Of a stretch of DNA of 64,000 nucleotides, positions 54,438 through 64,000 are shown one piece after another. The DNA is from Nematostella vectensis (Eukaryota > Cnidaria > Anthozoa > Actiniaria > Edwardsiidae). The position numbers and the translations under genes were made by a program. The notes under the pieces were generated by a model that was given only the letters and a program-made list of their open reading frames with translations, searched no databases and was not told where the DNA came from. How positions within the stretch are numbered: the first letter of the stretch is position 1; the number at the start of each line of letters is the position of its first letter. The stretch is from contig NC_064047.1 of the NCBI RefSeq assembly GCF_932526225.1, positions 12,534,460 to 12,598,459 on the forward strand, given 5' to 3'.

Positions 54438-57400
54438 TTCCTTTCTGTTTGCACCTTTTGTAAGCTACAGGTTTTATCATAGGTGAAGTTGACCCAAACT
54501 ATAACAAAGAAAGCTCAGATATCAGTTTTCACGGCATGAATGTATTGTTTAGTTTGAAAACTCCACGCTATGTAGAGAACAAACTTCTGAAGTAAAATGA
54601 AAAGGCCAATCGCTTTGTGCTGCTTTATGATTTGATTAAAATATTTCACACAAATAACAGGTAGTACTTTTATCTTGAAGACACTTTTCTGGGTTTTTAC
54701 ACCCCTTGCTATTTATTAATTTGCCTTTGTTTATCCGATATAAGTAAGTAAATAACTTAAGCTTTGTATTTCTTGGATATCTGTTGCGGTCGCCGGATGT
54801 CATCTTATTGTTTTACTTTTTGTCAAAATTTTTCTCTTCGATCTCTTCAGGATAATAAAACTCCGACTCAGGGTGCTCGTCCATTCCCATTTTTTTTTTT
54901 TTTGGTGGCTTTGGTTTTTTGGTCGATTTGGTTTTAGCGAAATTCGTGCAAACATACAACAGTGCGGAACATTACCATTTTTGGTTATATTTGATAAACA
55001 ATCTGATTAACCAATCAGAGATTAGTATTACCTTGCCCAGTCTCACGCGGACACGCCTCAACTCAGAGTGGGAAAACAAAATGGCGGTTCCGTCGAATCG
55101 TGAAAATCATGTTGAACGCCGCTTTTTAACTCTCTGCTAGCAGTGATTTCTTCTTATCTGTTTAAGCAGGGATTTCACCGACTCAGTGCGTCATATATAC
55201 TCTATTTGTGTTGTTTCTCATCGGCAACAGACCTAATTTGCAGGGTTATTTTTACGACTTCACCGAATCGTACTGTAATGAACGCGGAAGGGTAAGCCAC
55301 TGCTAGCAGGCTATAACATGGATCACCAATTATCTAGTTGTACGTTTCATCAAGTCATACAAATGCACAAAATTTCCCTGGATTTATCTTGCTTTCGCAC
55401 TCGGAATGAAGACACTCCAAGAAAAATTTTAGCTGGGATATTGAAACTAAAATGAATCTTATACAGAATGGCAGCGAGTCTCATTAAAAAATGAAGCTAA
55501 ATCGTATACAGATTGGCCGCGAGTCACTGTTTATTGTATGCAATTTGAAGACACTACATGAAAGTACTGTTTAAATGTTTATATTTGATCCTGGAATAAA
55601 TAGATTTGCTATGATCAGTAAATCTCAGGGATGGCAGTCATTATTCATTGCTGCATTAGTTTGCTATTACTCGTTGTAAAAAAAGTCCTTACCACAAATG
55701 CTTACATTATGGCTTTTTTTATAAATGGATTCTAGAGGGGGCGCTTGTTTGAGGGGCTATGTAATGTGCTTATTCAATGAGGGGTGTATGTATACCTCGG
55801 TGTCAGAACCATCCCCAAAGGACTTCATTGTATCCAGCTCTGTTTTCATCATGATTCATTTTATCAAAAAAGGAAATTTTGTGACACAATCGACACCAAG
55901 TTAGAGCCATTGAGGGTGTATTTCATTGTGTGTGCAGACGAATGGAAAAAGGCATAAAGTGTAAACTAGGGTGAGGAAAAGGCATGGTAAGGGCAAAGGG
56001 GTGGTGACTAAGGGTATGTCTAATTGGGGGTGCTGACACAGGTTGTGAAGATGAAGTAAACTTGTACCATGTTTGATTACTAGGCCTTGGAGATAAAAGG
56101 AGAATTGGAGTGTAGTCATACCCTGGGTACCAGAGGCTCCAAGCTTCACTAGAGCAGATATCATATGGAAAATATCTATTCATATTTGGTGATACTTCAG
56201 GCTTATTTTTTTCTCGCCAGTCTCTATTATATGCGCAGAGTCTTTTTTTTTTATAAAAAGGGAATTAAATTAATTTGATTTGATAGGCAAGTCTGAGTGT
56301 TGAAGCTCCCTTTTAAAACTATAGTGATATTAAGAATTTATATGTTTGGGGTATATAGGTTTGAGTAATTGTTTGGGAGGTAAGTTTCTATGCTTGGTAT
56401 ATTTTATTAAGAAAATTCAGGTTTGGGTATTATTATTATTATTTTTTTTTTTTTGGGGGGGGGGGGGGCTAATTTGACAAAAAGTCCTTATTTTAGCATA
56501 TTATGCCCTTCTTTTTACCCCTCTTGTACCAGGTTTGCTTACTAGGCCTTGGAGATTCTAGGAGTATGATTGTGCAGTCATGGATATCATACTGTATGGA
56601 AAATAAATATTTATATTTGGTGATATTCAGGCCCATTTTTTATCTCAGTGCCTATTGCACAGAGTTTGTTTGTTGTCTTTTTTATAAAAATGGAATAAAA
56701 TTGATTTTATTTAATAAGCAAATCTGAGAGTTGAGGCTCCCTTATAGCAAGATTTTGTATGCTTGGGCTATAGAATTTAGGTTTGGATATTTACTTGGGA
56801 GGTAAGTTTCTATGCTTGGTATATTTTATGTATAGAACTCAGGTTTGGGTATTTTTGAGGATGAGTAGGGGGGGCTAATTCATCAAAAAGTTCTTATCGC
56901 AAATGCTTATTTTAACATATTATGCCCCTCTAGCATTAGATTTTAGAGGGGGGCACTGGTTTGAGTGGCTATGTAATGCGCTTACTCAATGAGGGTTATT
57001 TTATGGTGTGTGCAGACAAATAGAAAAGGCATAGAGTGTAAAATTAAAGGCTGAGAAATGCATGGTAAGGGGAGTGAGGTTGTGATGACTGAGGGCATGT
57101 CACATGTGGTGTGCTCACACGAGGTGCGAAGACAAGGAAGTAAAATTGTACCGGGTTTGATGACTAGGGCCTTGGAGGTGAGGAGGATAGATTTTTTTTT
57201 ATAAAAGGGAATAAAAATAAATTAAATTTGATCAGCAAATTTTCCTTCTAAAACTTTTTACGGGACTGGCAAGTTTCAAGCTTTTGTATGATTTAAGAAT
57301 AGAACTCAAATTTGGGTTACTTTTTTGGGGGGAAGGGGAGGGGCTATCTATTCTTGGTGGAGTTTTGGGTATAGAGTTCAGATGCAGGTATATTCTTAGG

Positions 57401-58380
57401 GGTGGCGCGGTTCCCTTCTTTTGGGGGCATAAAATGTTCGTATCTGTCGGAACCAACAGTCATGTTTACAGCTGGAGTGCCCCCCTCCCCCCCCCCCCTA
57501 TGTTGTTGTGGTGGTCGCAGGGCAAGACATTTAGCTGAAGAATGATAAGAAGCGAACCCCCGAGAGACAAGGGTAGGGTATAATGCTTTTCGGCTAAATG
57601 TTGACACGAATTTTCATACCTATTCTTCGGCGATTTTTCCCTGTTGTATAGACGTTGGGCCTTGACCCGCACTTTCGTCCTCACAATTCAACCTCCGCTC
57701 TCCTCAACTTTCACCATACCCTGTGGGCACTCGTTTCGGCTTGTGGTGAAAATTGTTTTAGTATGCCATGATCCTCATTTATCCTAGTTTAGTCCTTTCA
57801 AGGTTCTAAGCCGTAGAATTTGGTCCATCACACTCATATTTCTCTTTTTCTGAACGTAAACATTAGGAAAAGAGTACGATTTTACGGCAGTCTCCAATAA
57901 AAGCACTCAATTTGAAAAGGTTCCCAAACGATATTTTACTTTCGAGCACAGGAACTCATCAATCAAATATCAAACTTGGTATAGAGCAGGATATTTTGCT
58001 GTTTTGGTCGCTTTTTGCGATGCGACGTCTCGCTAACAAAACAAATTCAAGTTTCAAACTCCGCGCGGCCATTTTGAAAAATTTGCATAATAAGTAGGTA
58101 AATCGATATAACCAAAAATAGTAATGTACGGCACTGTACAAAACAACACAAAAAAGCTCACAAAATGTCCCGCTCCGGATACGGAGGTGTTAGAATTCGC
58201 TACTCGAATGTTTGCTGTCGCTCATTTTGCAGTTTCAATGTGGAAAAAAATTAAAAAGATTGTGAATTTTTTTTCGTAGGGCAATACGGAATTCCGTAAT
58301 GCCCCCAGAGACGGGCAATTTGGGAATGTCACGACTACCAATTAGCCAATCACAGCGCGCGTACTATCGTAGTCATATAT
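54438..58380. other. Intergenic, with a diverged triplicated segment at 55680-57310
   Basis: No gene supported. Between 55680 and 57310 related blocks recur about three times: 'aaaagtccttaccacaaatg', 'gctatgtaatg(t/c)gctta(t/c)tcaatgagg' and 'actaggccttggaga'. These are old tandem duplicates of an unknown repeat. Homopolymers at 54892, 56443 and 57483 break the sequence further. Confidence 0.55.
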
Positions 58381-58385
58381 GGCAG

Positions 58386-58410
58386 AGTCGATTTCCAGTT
58401 TTTAGTGTAT
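58386..58410. mobile_element. Copy of the 'gtcgatttccagttttt' repeat end
   Basis: 'gcagagtcgatttccagttt' followed by ttagtgtatt matches the repeats at 17766 and 25670 and lies just upstream of an AT microsatellite and the Penelope-like pair. Confidence 0.6.
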
Positions 58411-58439
58411 TATATATAAACCAACACTATATATATATA

Positions 58440-60598
58440 TATATAGTGTTGGTTTGAGAAAAATACAAACTACATAGGTTTCCCTACAGGTCTGTTTCGT
58501 GGTTGCCCACTCATCAGGGGATTTAATGAGAATATTCCTACCATCGTATATATACTATTAACATTGAAATTTACATAATAATAGACTGATAGTTTTAGCT
58601 AAGGCGGTAAGAGGAACAATAGCGAGTTACATTAGATATGCGGGGCGAAAACTAACAGTGCGGAACGTGTGAAAAATTGATAGCGCGAAAATTTAACGGT
58701 GACGGGATTAACAGTTCTAATTGTTTCGTAGCAGGGCTTTGTTTCTGTGGCGGCACGAGGACACGAGTTCATTGCGTTTATTTAGAGTTGATAGTTTGGG
58801 TTGGCAGATGACCGTCAGCTTTTCCTTGAGGCAGAGGTTGCAACGCTTAGTGGTACTGTTGTAGGCGGAGTGGGAAGAAAGAATGCGCCATGAAATAAAG
58901 TACTCAATCATGTTGTCCTTGAGAGTCCAGACGTGTTTGCTGAGTTCGGTGGAGTTTCTGTGTTTGGCGCGTCGGAATGATGCGGTGTGGTTTCTGTATC
59001 TGGTCTTGAAGCTGCTTTCAGTGAGCCCGACGTATGTTTCCGAGGTGTTGTTATCTTTTCGAGTTAAGGTAGCTTGGTAGATAACAGATGTCTGTAGGCA
59101 GTTTCCGTCTAGAGGGCAGGTGTCTTTCTGTCGGCAGTTGCATGTCTTGTTGTTGGTAGTGGTAGGGGCGGAGCTGGCGATCTCGGTAGCCGGCGATGTG
59201 GTGATGATGCGCTTGTTGTGGTTGTCGATGATCTGTTTGGTGTTGTTCATGCAGCTGTAACTGATTTTGATGGTGTTTCTGTTGATGATTTTACGGAGGT
59301 GGTTGTCTTTCGGGAAGTGCTTGTCTATCAGGGTGAGGAATCTGTGGCCGATGTTGGTGCTGGTGTTCTTGCTGAAGGGCGGGTTGTACCATAGGATGTT
59401 GTTGCGTTTGCGGGTTTTACGGTTGGTTACGGTGTTGGGTTTGTAGCGTAGCGTGTAGTTGTATCCGCTATCGTCGAGTGCTTTCTGGTAAGGTGGCGCG
59501 GTCTGGTCAAAGGAGGCTTGGTCTGAAGATAGGGCAGATAGGCGTCTGTTGATACCAGCAGGGATGTTCTTGGTGATGGAGGGCGGGTGGTTGCTCTCAC
59601 GGTGGACATATTGTAGCGAGGAGTTCAGCTTTGTATAAGGCTGGTGTGCATTACGTTTTAGGTCGAGGGTGACATCTAGGAAATTGACAACTTGTTTGTT
59701 TGCCTCAATGGTGATTCGGAGTCCGTTGTTGTTGAAGATGCGGCATAGTTCCTTTTTTAGGTTTTCGGTGGCTCTGGGTGTGGCGTTGGTGATGGCTAGT
59801 CCGTCGTCGCGGTAGAGTCCTACGTTCATATTGAGGTCCTGAAGTTGGGAGAGAAGGAAGTTGCCTACAAGTTCACAGGTTTCTGCGCCATCGAAGCTCC
59901 CCATCGTAACATCAAATATTGTGTTGCCTTTCTTCTGCCAGGGTGTTTGGTTGTGGACCATGAAGGAGCTCTTGGAGTGGGTTATGATCTCTCTTTCATC
60001 AGGGGTGATTTCGTCATAGTTGGAGGCGAAGTCGAGTGCTCTTGATAGTAGGTCTTGGCTGATAGATGGGTAGAATTCTACAATGTCAAAACAGATGAAG
60101 TTGAGTTGGTGTTTGTTTTCGGCAGCCTTGAACCAGTCAATGACGGCTTTAGTGCTTTTCCATTGGTTGAAGTTTCGTTTCTTTGCAATTACGCTATTGA
60201 TACGGTCGAGGATCTTTTTGCTGATTTTTCCGATTTCGGGTTTTGTGGGGTTGATGAGTCTGCAGGTAGGTTTGTTAGCGAAGTTCGGCTTATGGCCTTT
60301 GAGAGTTATGAAGGCTTGCTTGTTGGCTGTGGTGTCCATTCTATCGTCTAAATCCAGTTTTGTAGCGATCTCTTTGTTTTTCTTGTGGACAGATTGCGTT
60401 GTTTCGGAGGGTGCTTTTTTGTAGGACTTGTTTATTTCTTTTTCTAGGAGATTCTTGTAGGTAGCTGGCTCTAGTTTGTAGAAGTTTGTGGTTTTATCTG
60501 CGGGGATCAGTAGTTTAGGTTCTTTTTTAATGTTGTCGGTGTCTTCTTTTAGCTTGCCCAGGAAAGGAGTGTTCAGGCGAGTTACATCGCTATACTCG
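58440..60598 (-). mobile_element. Penelope-like element, 5'-truncated, antisense
   Basis: A minus-strand frame covers 60339-58717 (540 residues from the first ATG; the frame extends further upstream to about 60580). It is nearly identical to residues of the plus copy at 60884-63007. It has RT motifs (FDIVEFYPSIS, VTMGSFDGAE, GLYRDDGLAI), a Cys block (CNCRQKDTCPLDGNC) and a GIY-YIG-like nuclease end (SVIYQATL, TYVGLTESSFKTRYRNH). The N-terminal part is missing: the copy ends abruptly at about 60580-60598, where the plus element's leader begins. The 3' side (58440-58716) carries the pseudo-LTR sequence with a hammerhead ribozyme. Confidence 0.85.
58481..58521 (-). ncRNA. Hammerhead ribozyme (type I), minus strand
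   Basis: The reverse complement carries ctgatga, stem II gtgg-gcaa-ccac, gaaa, a short stem III (acag/ctgt, with the first pair A15.1-U16.1) and a GUA cleavage triplet. Stem I is tccc with ggga. All conserved core positions of a hammerhead are present. Confidence 0.85.
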
Positions 60599-60699
60599 CT
60601 ATTGTTCCTCTTACCGCCTTAGCTAAAACTATCAGTCTATTATTATGTAAATTTCAATGTTAATAGTATATATACGATAATAGGAACATTCTCATTAAA

Positions 60700-60740
60700 T
60701 CCCCTGATGAGTGGGCAACCACGAAACAGACCTGTAGGGA
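60700..60740 (+). ncRNA. Hammerhead ribozyme (type I), upstream pseudo-LTR
   Basis: tccc, ctgatga, gtgg-gcaa-ccac, gaaa, then the stem III hairpin and ctgta; predicted cleavage after position 60736 (GUA). Stem I closes with ggga (60737-60740). In retroelements such ribozymes are thought to process the transcript. Confidence 0.88.
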
Positions 60741-60883
60741 AACCTATGTAGTTTGTATTTTTCTCAAACTAACACTATACACCGCTCTACTTTCGAGTAT
60801 TGAGCACTTTCTATGAAAGGCTTCAACCATCATTTTATCCAGACTCCAAGTTTTTCTTGTTGAGCACTCTAAGGCTACTCATT

Positions 60884-63007
60884 ATGGAAAAATTCCACAT
60901 CAACTACTCAACGAAGAATATTCCCCTACCATCTCGCAGTGATTACCTCCAACGCCTTATTGAAAAAACCGAACACTTTTTACGCCGAATGCGCTGGAAA
61001 GCACACTTCTTCCTATACACAGACACCGCCTCGACCTCCAAAGAAACCTATGGATTCCGCTCAACCAAAAATCCGCCTCCTGTAGAAGAACTGAAAGAGT
61101 TCGAAGAAGACATGTTAAAAATGATCCAGTCAGTAAAATTCAAGAACCTGAACACTCCTTTCCTGGGCAAGCTAAAAGAAGACACCGACAACATTAAAAA
61201 AGAACCTACACTACTGATCCCCGCAGATAAAACCACAAACTTCTACAAACTAGAGCCAGCTACCTACAAGAATCTCCTAGAAAAAGAAATAAACAAGTCC
61301 TACAAAAAAGCACCCTCCGAAACAACGCAATCTGTCCACAAGAAAAACAAAGAGATCGCTACAAAACTGGATTTAGACGATAGAATGGACACCACAGCCA
61401 ACAAGCAAGCCTTCATAACTCTCAAAGACCATAAGCCGAACTTCGCTAACAACCCTACCTGCAGACTCATCAACCCCACAAAACCCGAAATCGGAAAAAT
61501 CAGCAAAAAGATCCTCGACCGTATCAATAGCGTAATTGCAAAGAAACGAAACTTCAACCAATGGAGAAGCACTAAAGCCGTCATTGACCGGTTCAAGGCT
61601 GCCGAAAACAAACACCAACTCAACTTCATCTGTTTTGACATTGTAGAATTCTACCCATCTATCAGCCAAGACCTACTATCAAGAGCACTCGACTTCGCCT
61701 CCAACTATGACAAAATCACCCCTGATGAAAGAGAGATCATAACCCACTCCAAGAGCTCCTTCCTGGTCCACAACCTAACACCCTGGCAGAAGAAAGGCAA
61801 CACGATATTTGATGTTACGATGGGGAGCTTCGATGGCGCAGAAACCTGTGAACTTGTAGGCAACTTCCTTCTCTCCCAACTTCAGGACCTCAATATGAAC
61901 GTAGGACTCTACCGCGACGACGGACTAGCCATCACCAACGCCACACCCAGAGCCACCGAAAACCTAAAAAAGGAACTATGCCACATCTTCAACAACAACG
62001 GACTCCGAATCACCATTGAGGCAAACAAACAAGTTGTCAATTTCCTAGACGTCACCCTCGACCTAAAACGTAATGCACACCAGCCTTATACAAAGCCGAA
62101 CTCCTCGCTACAATATGTCCACCGTGAGAGCAACCACCCGCCCTCCATCACCAAGAACATCCCTGCTGGTATCAACAGACGCCTATCTGCCCTATCTTCA
62201 GACCAAGCCTCCTTTGACCAGACCGCGCCACCTTACCAGAAAGCACTCGACGATAGCGGATACAACTACACGCTACGCTACGAACCCAACACCGTAAACA
62301 ACCGTAAAACCCGCAAACGCAACAACATCCTATGGTACAACCCGCCCTTCAGCAAGAACACCAGCACCAACATCGGCCACAGATTCCTCACCCTGATAGA
62401 CAAGCACTTCCCGAAAGACAACCACCTTCGTAAAATCATCAACAGAAACACCATCAAAATCAGTTACAGCTGCATGAACAACACCAAACAGATCATCGAC
62501 AACCACAACAAGCGCATCATCACCACATCGCCGGCTACCGAGATCGCCAGCTCCGCCCCTACCACTACCAACAACAAGACATGCAACTGCCGACAGAAAG
62601 AAACCTGCCCTCTAGACGGAAACTGCCTACAGACATCTGTTATCTACCAAGCTACCGTAACTCGAAAAGATAACAACACCTCGGAAACATACGTCGGGCT
62701 CACTGAAAGCAGCTTCAAGACCAGATACAGAAACCACACCGCATCATTCCGACACGCCAAACACAGAAACTCCACCGAACTCAGCAAACACGTCTGGACT
62801 CTCAAGGACAACATGATTGAGTACTTTATTTCATGGCGCATTCTTTCTTCCCACTCCGCCTACAACAGTACCACTAAGCGTTGCAACCTCTGCCTCAAGG
62901 AAAAGCTGACGATCATCTGCCAACCCAAACTATCAACTCTAAATAAACGCAATGAACTCGTGTCCTCGTGCCGCCACAGAAACAAAGCCCTGCTACGAAA
63001 CAATTAG
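60884..63007 (+). CDS. Penelope-like RT/GIY-YIG protein (about 707 aa), intact
   Basis: A single open frame; the first ATG is 60884, although the frame is open from 60800. Residues 1-150 or so are a Lys/Glu-rich N-terminal region with LLIPADKTTNFYKLEPATYK. RT motifs include FITLKDHKPNF, ICFDIVEFYPSIS (catalytic Asp), VTMGSFDGAETCELV, GLYRDDGLAI (catalytic Asp pair) and KQVVNFLDVTLDL. The C-terminal third holds a Cys/His block (CNCRQKETCPLDGNC) and a GIY-YIG-like endonuclease (SVIYQAT, TYVGLTESSFKTRYRNH), closing with CNLCLKEKLTIIC. Such proteins nick chromosomal DNA and copy RNA into it. The intact frame and near-identity to the antisense copy suggest recent activity. Confidence 0.88.
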   Translation: MEKFHINYSTKNIPLPSRSDYLQRLIEKTEHFLRRMRWKAHFFLYTDTASTSKETYGFRSTKNPPPVEELKEFEEDMLKMIQSVKFKNLNTPFLGKLKEDTDNIKKEPTLLIPADKTTNFYKLEPATYKNLLEKEINKSYKKAPSETTQSVHKKNKEIATKLDLDDRMDTTANKQAFITLKDHKPNFANNPTCRLINPTKPEIGKISKKILDRINSVIAKKRNFNQWRSTKAVIDRFKAAENKHQLNFICFDIVEFYPSISQDLLSRALDFASNYDKITPDEREIITHSKSSFLVHNLTPWQKKGNTIFDVTMGSFDGAETCELVGNFLLSQLQDLNMNVGLYRDDGLAITNATPRATENLKKELCHIFNNNGLRITIEANKQVVNFLDVTLDLKRNAHQPYTKPNSSLQYVHRESNHPPSITKNIPAGINRRLSALSSDQASFDQTAPPYQKALDDSGYNYTLRYEPNTVNNRKTRKRNNILWYNPPFSKNTSTNIGHRFLTLIDKHFPKDNHLRKIINRNTIKISYSCMNNTKQIIDNHNKRIITTSPATEIASSAPTTTNNKTCNCRQKETCPLDGNCLQTSVIYQATVTRKDNNTSETYVGLTESSFKTRYRNHTASFRHAKHRNSTELSKHVWTLKDNMIEYFISWRILSSHSAYNSTTKRCNLCLKEKLTIICQPKLSTLNKRNELVSSCRHRNKALLRNN

Positions 63008-63202
63008 AACTGTTAATCCCGTCACCGTTAAATTTTCGCGCTATCAATTTTTCACACGTTCCGCACTGTTAGTTTTCGCCCCGCATATTTAATGTAACTC
63101 GCTATTGTTCCTCTTACCGCCTTAGCTAAAACTATCAGTCGATTATTATGTAAATTTCAATGTTAATAGTATATATACGATGGTAGGATTATTCTCATTA
63201 AA

Positions 63203-63243
63203 TCCCCTGATGAGTGGGCAACCACGAAACAGACCTGTAGGGA
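63203..63243 (+). ncRNA. Hammerhead ribozyme (type I), downstream pseudo-LTR
   Basis: Same core and stems as at 60700-60740. Together the two copies bracket the ORF and could release a unit-length RNA between the two cleavage points. Confidence 0.88.
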
Positions 63244-63340
63244 AACCTATGTAGTTTGTATTTTTCTCAAACCAACACTATACACCGCTCTACTTTCGAG
63301 TATTGAGCACTTTCTATGAAAGCCTTCAACCATCATTTTA

Positions 63341-63723
<383 letters not shown>

Positions 63724-64000
63724 AAAAATTGAATGGAGATATGAGTGAAGAAAATATGTGTAAATTTTATGAAGCCAAACACAAATTAGATTTATTCGCA
63801 CGACAAAAAACAAAAGGCGCGATCATTCGAAGCCGTGACAAGTGGCACAAAATGGGTGAGAAAAACACGAGATATTCTTTTAATTTAGAAAAAAGACAAC
63901 ATGACAGTAAGTATATTACAAAACTGAATGATGGCAATAATAAAGAAATCACATATCAGAAAGAAATTACGAAATAAATATAAGAATTCTACAAAAACCT
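63724..64000 (+). mobile_element. LINE ORF2 piece, opposite orientation, runs off window
   Basis: Reads AKHKLDLFARQKTKGAIIRS, MGEKNTRYSFNLEKRQHDSK and ITKLNDGNNKEITYQKEI, the pre-RT region of LINE ORF2. It is longer and less decayed than the copy at 19451-19671 and continues beyond the window. Confidence 0.82.

Noticed and set aside
60055-60424. Plus-strand frames inside the antisense Penelope-like copy (and 61300-61669 minus in the sense copy)
   Set aside because: Shadows of the RT frame on the opposite strand; they appear in both copies because the copies are near-identical.

Overview
The window looks like invertebrate nuclear DNA, most likely from a cnidarian (sea anemone, coral or hydrozoan). 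That is an inference from AT-rich DNA, spliced genes with short GT-AG introns, a TRIM-type gene ending in a TLDc domain, a mucin-4-like EGF/SEA receptor gene, Penelope-like retroelements carrying hammerhead ribozymes, and BEL/Pao, Ty3/gypsy and LINE remains. I found no rRNA, tRNA or CRISPR array.

Layout: (1) 1-5341 is one copy of a segmental duplication whose second copy is 49145-54437. Each copy holds the last coding exon of a TRIM-TLDc gene, a 51-bp minisatellite and a 77-bp minisatellite. (2) 5342 to about 17760 is a GC-rich, partly decayed endogenous DNA virus of the Polinton-like kind. It encodes a double-jelly-roll major capsid protein, a possible penton-like minor capsid protein, an A32/FtsK-type packaging ATPase, a DDE integrase, and on the other strand a family B DNA polymerase joined to an SF1 helicase and an HNH domain, plus several unassigned proteins. 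Five recognisable genes are broken by frameshifts or stops; four unassigned reading frames are still open. (3) 17766-21180 holds LINE and DNA-transposon debris. (4) 19802-33012 is a plus-strand gene for a type I membrane protein: a Cys-rich module, a cadherin-like domain, EGF domains, a Thr/Ser-rich stalk made by an amplified array of 48- or 54-bp phase-1 mini-exons, a SEA domain, a transmembrane segment and a tail with NPxY and ITAM-like tyrosine motifs. (5) 34500-43665 is a graveyard of retroelements: BEL/Pao on minus, Ty3/gypsy on plus, and a Penelope-type RT fragment preceded by a strongly C-depleted stretch. (6) 43925-50632 is a four-exon RING/B-box/coiled-coil/TLDc gene. A 48-bp minisatellite of about 36 copies, open in several frames on both strands, sits in its last intron. 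(7) 58440-63345 holds two head-to-head Penelope-like elements, one with an intact RT/GIY-YIG reading frame, flanked by pseudo-LTRs with three near-identical hammerhead ribozymes. (8) A (TA)n tract and another inverted LINE piece close the window.

The viral genes formed a virus-like replication and packaging set that is now degenerate. The two host genes suggest surface recognition or signalling (mucin/SEA/ITAM) and ubiquitin ligase function (TRIM-TLDc). Both show local amplification of coding or near-coding units. All functions are read from sequence motifs without database searches.
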